Below, in pieces: positions 1-5,733 of a DNA stretch of 19,943 nt. The notes under the pieces are model-generated. The model was not told the origin of the DNA and ran no database searches. It was given only the letters and a program-made list of their open reading frames with translations. The stretch is from Spirosoma fluviale (GTDB lineage Bacteria > Bacteroidota > Bacteroidia > Cytophagales > Spirosomataceae). The position numbers were made by a program, and so were the translations under genes. Position 1 is the first letter of the stretch, and each line of letters starts with the position of its first letter. The stretch is taken from NCBI GenBank assembly GCA_945906915.1, contig CAMDSI010000013.1, positions 1 to 19,943 of the forward strand, read 5' to 3'.

Positions 1-31
1 AAAAATGGGGAGCACATTGCTCCCCATTTTT
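1..31. terminator. Bidirectional intrinsic terminator
   Basis: A perfect 14-bp stem (1-14 with 18-31) closes a 3-base loop. The GC-rich core is GGGGAGCA/TGCTCCCC and the outer part is an A-tract and a T-tract, so it can terminate transcription from either side. It probably ends a gene lying to the left of the window. A hairpin with nearly the same core occurs at 196-223. Confidence 0.8.
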
Positions 32-35
32 GTAA

Positions 36-140
36 CAGTAACTAGTAGACAGTAGTCAGTAGACTGTCGCTAGTCCGGAGGGAAAAAGAGTTTAGATTAG
101 AGAGTATAGAGTAGAGAGCATAGAGCACAAAGAATAAAGT
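36..140. repeat. Degenerate 7-bp repeat array (CAGTAnn then AGAGnnn modules)
   Basis: Read in steps of seven from base 36, the sequence gives CAGTAAC, TAGTAGA, CAGTAGT, CAGTAGA, then a TAGTCCG/GAGGGAA joint at 71-84, then AGAGAGT, ATAGAGT, AGAGAGC and ATAGAGC (99-126), decaying to ACAAAGA and ATAAAGT by 140. The 7-base phase holds across both motif families without interruption. The same module order recurs inside btuB at 7577-7792. No gene or RNA is apparent here. Confidence 0.8.
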
Positions 141-144
141 TGGA

Positions 145-159
145 ATCCCCTGCGGGGAT
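145..159. repeat. Small REP-like palindrome
   Basis: A perfect 6-bp inverted repeat, ATCCCC and GGGGAT, surrounds a TGC loop. It follows directly on the decaying heptad array. It has no T-tract, so it is not an obvious terminator. A related palindrome with a GAA loop lies at 297-311. Both continue as GGGATAC, which suggests one dispersed repeat family. Confidence 0.5.
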
Positions 160-195
160 ACATTCAGAAATGTTTTTTACTATTCTTATAAATAC

Positions 196-223
196 AAAAA
201 AGGGAGCAAATGCTCCCTTTTTT
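196..223. terminator. Bidirectional intrinsic terminator
   Basis: Thirteen bases (196-208) pair with 211-223: an A-tract, the core GGGAGCA/TGCTCCC, and a T-tract. It can work in both directions. No intact gene adjoins it on either side, so it may be left over from a lost gene or serve as insulation downstream of infB. Confidence 0.7.
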
Positions 224-249
224 AACTTATTTTTCAGTTAGATACTGAA

Positions 250-297
250 ATGAGATTTCAAATCGTAGAAAATTGTGAGCAAGCACCTAAAAAATTT
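250..297 (+). pseudogene. Possible gene-start remnant (16 codons)
   Basis: An ATG at 250 opens a frame whose first residues read MRFQIVENCEQAPKKF. To my eye this resembles the start of small NTF2/SnoaL-like proteins of Bacteroidota (typically with I-E-N-C-G-N-x-P-K), but that is from memory and unverified. The frame stays open to a stop at 412-414. From 297 on, however, it only reads through a palindrome, an inverted heptad array and the infB terminator, so the 54-codon whole is unlikely to be a gene. The best guess is a gene 5' end cut off by repeat insertion or deletion; chance is also possible. Confidence 0.2.
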
Positions 298-311
298 ATC
301 CCGAAGGGATA
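297..311. repeat. Small REP-like palindrome
   Basis: A perfect 6-bp inverted repeat, TATCCC and GGGATA, surrounds a GAA loop. It is related to the palindrome at 145-159 and sits exactly where the possible gene-start remnant loses gene-like sequence. Confidence 0.5.
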
Positions 312-340
312 CCAAATTATACTTTGTGCTTTATTTTTTA

Positions 341-375
341 TGCTCTACTCTATACTCTCTTATCTCTACTCTATT
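341..375. repeat. Heptad array, inverted orientation
   Basis: Five heptads (TGCTCTA, CTCTATA, CTCTCTT, ATCTCTA, CTCTATT) are the reverse-complement orientation of the AGAGnnn module at 99-126. The two arrays thus face each other across about 215 bp that contain a terminator and two palindromes. The shared block, allowing one small gap, is AGAGAGTATAGAGTAGAG. Confidence 0.75.
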
Positions 376-383
376 AAAACAAC

Positions 384-403
384 AAAGCCCCTTGCGGGGC
401 TTT
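384..403 (-). terminator. Intrinsic terminator of the rimP-nusA-infB operon
   Basis: Just past the infB stop (406-408), AAAGCCCC (384-391) pairs with GGGGCTTT (396-403) around a 4-base loop. Read on the minus strand it is followed by a T-rich run, as expected for Rho-independent termination. Confidence 0.85.
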
Positions 404-405
404 TG

Positions 406-3144
406 TTATTTTAATGTACGTTTAACCTCTTTCATTTCGTAACACTCCAGCATATCGCCTACTTCCAGGTCATTGAAGTTCTTCACTGAAAGACCACATT
501 CGTAGCCAAATTTCACTTCTGCCACATCATCTTTGAAACGTTTTAGGGCTGAAATTTCACCTTCATGTACGACAACGAAGTCGCGGATGACACGAATTTT
601 ATTAGCTCGTTTAACCGTACCATCTAATACGTAGCAACCTGCTACTGTACCGATTTTGGTAATCTTAAACACGTCACGAATTTCAATGTTCGATGTAATC
701 ACCTCTTCAAATGCAGGAGCTAATAGACCTTCCATCGCCGCCTTAATTTCATCAATCGCCTGGTAGATGATAGAATAATTACGAATTTCGATTTGTTCGG
801 TCTCCGCTAAACGGCGTGCGTTTTGTGATGGACGAACCTGGAATGCGATGATAACGGCATCAGACGTAGACGCTAAAGCCACATCGGACTCAGAAACCTG
901 TCCTACTCCTCTGTGAATGATACGTACTTGAACCTCTTCCGTAGATAACTTCATCAAGGAATCCGAAAGTGCCTCTACCGAGCCATCCACGTCACCCTTT
1001 ACGATTACGTTCAATTCACGGAATGTTCCGATAGCCTTACGACGACCGATCTCTTCTAAAGTAATGTGCTTACGCGTACGTAAGGTTTGCTCACGAAGGA
1101 TTTGCTCTCTTTTGTTCGCAATCTCACGCGCCTCACGCTCATTTTCTAAGCAAAGTAATTTATCACCCGCTTGTGGAGCTCCGTTCAAACCTAACACCTG
1201 AACTGGTGTAGATGGACCTGCTTTTTTGATTTTGTTACCGTGGTGGTCAAACATCGCTTTCACACGACCATAATTATCACCCGCTAACATCATATCACCG
1301 ACGTTTAATGTACCCGCTTGAACTAACAAGGTAGTTACATAACCACGTCCTTTATCTAATTCCGCTTCAATAACTGAACCAACGGCTTTCTTATTCGGAT
1401 TAGCCATTAATTCAAGCATCTCTGCTTCTAATAATACTTTTTCTAACAACTCGTCGATACCCAAACCTGATTTAGACGAGATTTCTTGGCATTGGTATTT
1501 ACCACCCCAATCCTCTACTAACATGTTCATGGTTGCTAACTCCTCCCGAACTTTGTCCGCATTCGCACCATCTTTATCTACCTTAGAGAAGGCAAAGACA
1601 ATAGGAACACCGGCCACCATCGAGTGGTTAATCGCTTCCTTCGTTTGAGGCATGACAGAATCATCCGCCGCAATGACGATGATAACTATATCCGTTACTT
1701 TCGCACCACGCGCACGCATGGCCGTAAAGGCTTCGTGACCCGGTGTATCTAGGAAGGTTACTTTTTTGCCTGATTTTGTATCGACTGAGTATGCACCGAT
1801 GTGTTGGGTGATACCACCCGCTTCACCTGCGGCTACTTTAGCTCTACGAATATAATCTAGTAAAGAGGTTTTACCATGATCGACGTGACCCATGATCGTA
1901 ACGATCGGAGCGCGAGGCAATAAATTTTCTGGAGTATCTGCTACTTCCACTTCGACTACATCGATTTCCTCCTCAGCAGATACGAAGTTCACCTCGAAAC
2001 CAAATTCATCCGCGATCACCGTAATGGCTTCCGCATCTAAACGCTGGTTAATCGAAACGAACATCCCTAAGCTCATACAAGTGGAGATGACCTCGTTAAC
2101 CGAGACATCCATCAATGAAGCTAAATCCGATGCCGGAATAAATTCCGTCACCTTCAATACTTTTGCCTCATCGTCTTCCGCTATTAAACGAGCCTCCTCA
2201 GCTTCCGCACGACCTTTACGCTTCTCCCGACGCTTATCAGCTCCGAAACTTTGCTTATTAGTCGCACCTTGCAAGCGAGCCATGGTCGCCTTGATTTGCT
2301 CTTGAATATCTTTATCTGACAATTCCCCTTTAGGTGCTGGTTTAGCACCTGGAACTGGCTTTTTATTGAAATCTTTTTTATCACCAGGTCTAGCTTGTGC
2401 TCCAGTTTGAACTGTAGGAGCTGGCTTTTTCTCATCCTTGATGATACGCTTGCGCTTATGTTTGGCATTATTACCACCGCGATCACCTGCAGCTGGTAAA
2501 TCAATCTTACCTAAAACGGTTAGGCCTTTTAATGTTTCACCTCTGGCCTCAATTAACTGAATATCTACTTCTTCTACTACCGCAGGAGTTTCTACAACCA
2601 CGACCGGCTTAGGCTCTTCCTTCACAGGAGCTGGCTTTTCAGCCAATGGCTCTGGCTTAGGTTCAGGAACAGCCGGTGCTGGTTCAGGAGCTTTCGCTGC
2701 CTTAGGAGCCACAGGATTTCCTTTTTTATCCAATTCGATTTTTCCCAAAACCTTCAATCCCATCGACTTCTCTTCAGCCGGAACTTCTTCCACCTTCGCA
2801 GGTTCGGACGGTGCTTTAGGAGCTTCCGGCACAGGAGCTGGTTTTTCAACCACTGGCTCTGGCGTAGGCTCAGGAGTAGGTACTGGAGCAGGCGCAGCAG
2901 GAACTGGTGATGCAGTAATCGGCTCAGGAGCAGGTGCAGGCTTAGGAGTCTCCACAGAGGCTTGTAAAATATGGTTCGCACCATATTCCTTTGCCAATAA
3001 AGTCAACTGCTCAAAGTTTAGTTTGGCGTTGGGGTTATTGTCAATTTTGTGACCTTGCGCAGAGAGAAACTGTAGGATCGTCGACGTTCCCACGTTTATT
3101 TGCTTTGCTACAAGACTCAACCGCATTGTTTTTTCTTCTGCCAT
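406..3144 (-). CDS. infB: Translation initiation factor IF-2
   Basis: This GTPase brings initiator tRNA to the 30S subunit and promotes subunit joining. Of its 912 residues, about 1-55 form the IF2 N-terminal domain. A Pro/Ala/Glu-rich linker (about 65-190) follows, carrying two LGKI(E/D)L motifs near 133 and 211 as in other Bacteroidota IF-2 proteins, then a basic stretch (225-315). The G domain has G1 GHVDHGKTS (419-427), G3 DTPGH (466-470) and G4 SKVD (520-523), where most G proteins have NKxD. The usual beta-barrel and C-terminal fMet-tRNA-binding domains follow. The start is the ATG at 3144; a second ATG six codons on is possible. It is the last gene of rimP-nusA-infB and is followed by a terminator. 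Confidence 0.97.
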   Translation of the reverse strand: MAEEKTMRLSLVAKQINVGTSTILQFLSAQGHKIDNNPNAKLNFEQLTLLAKEYGANHILQASVETPKPAPAPEPITASPVPAAPAPVPTPEPTPEPVVEKPAPVPEAPKAPSEPAKVEEVPAEEKSMGLKVLGKIELDKKGNPVAPKAAKAPEPAPAVPEPKPEPLAEKPAPVKEEPKPVVVVETPAVVEEVDIQLIEARGETLKGLTVLGKIDLPAAGDRGGNNAKHKRKRIIKDEKKPAPTVQTGAQARPGDKKDFNKKPVPGAKPAPKGELSDKDIQEQIKATMARLQGATNKQSFGADKRREKRKGRAEAEEARLIAEDDEAKVLKVTEFIPASDLASLMDVSVNEVISTCMSLGMFVSINQRLDAEAITVIADEFGFEVNFVSAEEEIDVVEVEVADTPENLLPRAPIVTIMGHVDHGKTSLLDYIRRAKVAAGEAGGITQHIGAYSVDTKSGKKVTFLDTPGHEAFTAMRARGAKVTDIVIIVIAADDSVMPQTKEAINHSMVAGVPIVFAFSKVDKDGANADKVREELATMNMLVEDWGGKYQCQEISSKSGLGIDELLEKVLLEAEMLELMANPNKKAVGSVIEAELDKGRGYVTTLLVQAGTLNVGDMMLAGDNYGRVKAMFDHHGNKIKKAGPSTPVQVLGLNGAPQAGDKLLCLENEREAREIANKREQILREQTLRTRKHITLEEIGRRKAIGTFRELNVIVKGDVDGSVEALSDSLMKLSTEEVQVRIIHRGVGQVSESDVALASTSDAVIIAFQVRPSQNARRLAETEQIEIRNYSIIYQAIDEIKAAMEGLLAPAFEEVITSNIEIRDVFKITKIGTVAGCYVLDGTVKRANKIRVIRDFVVVHEGEISALKRFKDDVAEVKFGYECGLSVKNFNDLEVGDMLECYEMKEVKRTLK

Positions 3145-3185
3145 AAAAATTTACCAAAAACTAAATTCTATTTTTTTAATATAAA

Positions 3186-4433
3186 TTACTCAAACTCAGA
3201 ACGTAAAACAGCTAAAATCTCATCGATCGTGCCTTCTTCTAATTCTGTTCTGCGCTCTAACTCTTCTTTAGATAAGGCCAAAACTTGCTTAGCAGTATCT
3301 AAACCGATTTTATGAAGCTCCGTTAAAATCCAAGCTTCAATCTCGTTAGAGAATTCTGTCAATTCTACATCCTCATCATCTAGCTCATCTTTAGGAACAT
3401 CACGGAATACATCGATTTCGTAACCTACTAACTTACCAGCTAGTTTAATGTTTTGACCTCCACGACCAATCGCCATAGAAACCTGATCTGAATTTAAATA
3501 TACAGAGATACGGCGACGCTCTTTATCAATCGCCATCGAATTCAATTTCGCTGGGCTTAACGTACGCGCTACTAACAACTCTAAATTATCCGTAAAATTA
3601 ATCACGTCAATATTTTCGTTTTGCAATTCACGCACAATACCGTGAATACGAGAACCTTTCATCCCCACACAAGCACCTACCGGATCGATACGGTCATCAA
3701 ATGACTCTACCGCTACTTTCGCACGCTCACCTGGTTCACGAACAATCTTACGAATCGTAATCGTTCCGTCGTAAATCTCTGGAATCTCTTGTTCGAACAA
3801 ACGCTCTAGGAAAACAGGGGAAATACGAGACAAAATGATACGTGGTGTACCATTCGCCATTTCGACTTTATGGATAATCGCTTTGATAGTCTCGCCTTTC
3901 TTGAAACGATCTTTCGAAATCATCTCCGTCTTAGGTAATACTAATTCGTTATCCTCATTATCTAATAAGATTAATTCGCGGCCTAAGATTTGATACACCT
4001 CAGACGTAACTAATTCTCCTACTAAATCTTTGTATTTTTCGTACAAACCTTCTTTTTCAATATCCTTGATCTTTTGGATCAACGTTTGACGAGCGGTTTG
4101 AACAACACGACGACCAAAATCCTCTAATTTTATCAACTCAGCCACCTCTTCACCGATTTCAAAATCGGGCTCGATTAACTTCGCTTCACTCAAAGGTATC
4201 TTGTCGAAATCCCAAATATCTTCGGAATTATCGTCTACGATCTCGCGGCTACGCCACATCTCTAAGTCGCCGCTTTCGGCATTGATAATTACATTAAAAT
4301 TCTCGTCGGCACCGAATTTCTTACGAATCATGGTGCGAAAAACCTCCTCCAAAACCGCGATCATCGTCGGCTTGTCAATGTTTTTCTCCCGAGCAAAGTC
4401 TGAAAATGACGAAATTAATTCAACACTGTTCAT
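3186..4433 (-). CDS. nusA: Transcription termination/antitermination factor NusA
   Basis: NusA binds RNA polymerase and nascent RNA, and controls pausing, termination and antitermination. The 415 residues show an N-terminal polymerase-binding domain (about 1-125), an S1 domain (about 135-205), KH1 with DPVGACVGMKGSRI (250-263) and KH2 with AIGRGGQNIKLA (321-332). A short acidic C-terminal helical segment follows (365-415), with no second acidic repeat as in E. coli, which is normal for this phylum. It begins 17 bp after rimP and ends 41 bp before infB, so co-transcription is expected. Confidence 0.97.
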   Translation of the reverse strand: MNSVELISSFSDFAREKNIDKPTMIAVLEEVFRTMIRKKFGADENFNVIINAESGDLEMWRSREIVDDNSEDIWDFDKIPLSEAKLIEPDFEIGEEVAELIKLEDFGRRVVQTARQTLIQKIKDIEKEGLYEKYKDLVGELVTSEVYQILGRELILLDNEDNELVLPKTEMISKDRFKKGETIKAIIHKVEMANGTPRIILSRISPVFLERLFEQEIPEIYDGTITIRKIVREPGERAKVAVESFDDRIDPVGACVGMKGSRIHGIVRELQNENIDVINFTDNLELLVARTLSPAKLNSMAIDKERRRISVYLNSDQVSMAIGRGGQNIKLAGKLVGYEIDVFRDVPKDELDDEDVELTEFSNEIEAWILTELHKIGLDTAKQVLALSKEELERRTELEEGTIDEILAVLRSEFE

Positions 4434-4450
4434 TGCTATCTCTTCTTTGT

Positions 4451-4930
4451 TTATTGAAATGACACTTGTACTTTTATTTTATCTACATCAGCTAAAGGGA
4501 ACCAAGTGGACTCTTTCGCTACGATTTTTCTATGTTTTACGGTTTTTTCCGTCAGGATTTCCACCGCATCATCTGTATGAGAAACTAAGGTTCCTTCTAC
4601 GTTTTCCAGGTCTTTATTTTTCATCCAAACCTTCACCTTCCGGCCTGTATTCTTCTGAAATTGCCAGCCTTGACTTAAAGGAAAGTCTAAACCTGGCGAA
4701 GACACTTCTAAATTATACGCCTCCTCGATCAACACATTCTCCTCAATGAAATGAGCTAATTTGCGACTCATTAAGGCACATTGATCGATGGTTACCCCCT
4801 CTAGGGTATCCACTAGAATCGTAATTAAGGTTCTTTTAGCTCCAGGTGTAAATGAGAAATCGACTAACAACAAGGGGCCTTCGCCTATGTATTCTAGTGT
4901 CCAATCTTTCAGTTTACTCGATAAATCCAT
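4451..4930 (-). CDS. rimP: Ribosome maturation factor RimP
   Basis: RimP is needed for maturation of the 30S subunit. The 159-residue length is typical. The family signature V-S-S-P-G-L-D lies at 76-82 at the end of the N-terminal alpha/beta domain, and a C-terminal SH3-like barrel follows from about 95. It is the first gene of the rimP-nusA-infB operon, and this conserved order supports the call. The leader of about 70 bases carries a hairpin (4966-4987) and the promoter lies just upstream. Confidence 0.95.
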   Translation of the reverse strand: MDLSSKLKDWTLEYIGEGPLLLVDFSFTPGAKRTLITILVDTLEGVTIDQCALMSRKLAHFIEENVLIEEAYNLEVSSPGLDFPLSQGWQFQKNTGRKVKVWMKNKDLENVEGTLVSHTDDAVEILTEKTVKHRKIVAKESTWFPLADVDKIKVQVSFQ

Positions 4931-4965
4931 TTTAATCAGGGTTCCTTTAGGGCTATTAAAACAAA

Positions 4966-4987
4966 AAGAGGGATCAAAACCCCTCTT
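4966..4987 (-). promoter_or_regulatory. Hairpin in the rimP leader
   Basis: AAGAGGG (4966-4972) pairs with CCCTCTT (4981-4987) around an 8-base loop, inside the predicted 5' leader and 36 bases before the rimP ATG. On the minus strand no good T-tract follows, so a stabilising or translational role fits better than a terminator. Function is not shown. Confidence 0.4.
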
Positions 4988-5006
4988 CTTTTCCTTAAAT
5001 TCTCCA

Positions 5007-5036
5007 CAAAGATACGCATAAATTTAAAAAAAACAA
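5007..5036 (-). promoter_or_regulatory. Bacteroidota-type promoter of rimP-nusA-infB
   Basis: Read on the minus strand, TTG (5034-5036) is followed after 19 bases by TATCTTTG (5007-5014), an exact match to the Bacteroidota -7 consensus TAnnTTTG at the usual spacing. Transcription would begin near 5000, about 70 bases before the rimP start. Confidence 0.75.
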
Positions 5037-5125
5037 GATTAGGGCGCATTATAGAATGACTGAGCTAAATCAGATTGCGTTTTTTTTTCGTTAATTGCGA
5101 TGCAAAATGACAAAACCTAGCCCAC

Positions 5126-5641
5126 TTGAAATTAGCGTCACTCCTTCTTTTGATTTCATTACATTGCTTTGCAGGCGATCGCCTACCTGTGCCGCCTGAA
5201 TCACCTATTCGACTATTTTTTATCCAACGAAGTACGAACATTAACGTGGCAGTGTATGATGCGAATTTGATGGGCGGAAAATTAAATCCAAAAGACCCTG
5301 TAAGAACCTATTGGTATAAATTCAATGAAAAACCACCGATTGAAGAATTAACAGCTATTCAAAGAACGCTAGCCTACGGTTTATATACCTCAGCCATCGC
5401 AGGCACTATAAATACCTACGAAGGACATTTTTTAGCCTACAGAAAACGCAAATTTATAGTAAAGCAAGATCCAACCGGAAACCCCATAGCACTATTTCAG
5501 ATTAATGGCAAAATGCAGATTTTGAAACGGGTATATGTCAAAGTTGATGAAACTAAATTTCTGACCACAGTGGACTACATTGAGCTTTTTGGCAAAGATC
5601 CGGTTACGGGCAGGGATGTGTATGAAAAATTCAAGCCATAA
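5126..5641 (+). CDS. Secreted DUF4833-family protein
   Basis: The 171-residue product begins with a signal peptide (basic MK, a leucine-rich core, likely cleavage after CFA near residue 16). The mature part (RLFFIQRSTNINVAVYDAN, then PVRTYWYKF and IQRTLAYGLY) matches my memory of the DUF4833 family, which has no known function. The start is a TTG at 5126. An in-frame stop at 5108-5110 and the absence of any in-frame ATG before the signal peptide leave no alternative; the ATG at 5107 is in another frame and stops early. It is divergent from rimP. Its stop codon abuts a heptad repeat array shared with the convergent btuB. Confidence 0.75.
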   Translation: MKLASLLLLISLHCFAGDRLPVPPESPIRLFFIQRSTNINVAVYDANLMGGKLNPKDPVRTYWYKFNEKPPIEELTAIQRTLAYGLYTSAIAGTINTYEGHFLAYRKRKFIVKQDPTGNPIALFQINGKMQILKRVYVKVDETKFLTTVDYIELFGKDPVTGRDVYEKFKP

Positions 5642-5733
5642 AGTAGAGTAGAGATTAGAGAGTATAGAGAAGAGATAAAAATCTAACCACCTTATCTCTA
5701 ATCTATAATCTATACTCTAATATCTATACTCTA
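5642..5733. repeat. Palindromic heptad array filling a convergent intergenic gap
   Basis: Five AGAGnnn-type heptads (left arm 5644-5678) are followed after a 13-base spacer by six in reverse-complement orientation (right arm 5692-5733). The centre (AGAGATAA/TTATCTCT) pairs perfectly and the outer parts pair imperfectly, with the right arm one heptad longer. The array begins directly after the DUF4833 stop and supplies the TAG stop of btuB (5731-5733). The RNA from either strand could fold into a long AU-rich hairpin, so it may act as a bidirectional terminator or 3' stabiliser. Confidence 0.75.

Noticed and set aside
36..140. CRISPR array
   Set aside because: The repeats are 7 bp, degenerate and without spacers, and no cas gene is near.
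1892..2305. Open frames antisense to infB, and the other-frame ones at 2184-2504 and 2754-2984
   Set aside because: Low-complexity shadows of the IF-2 linker and G domain, without family features or a start context.
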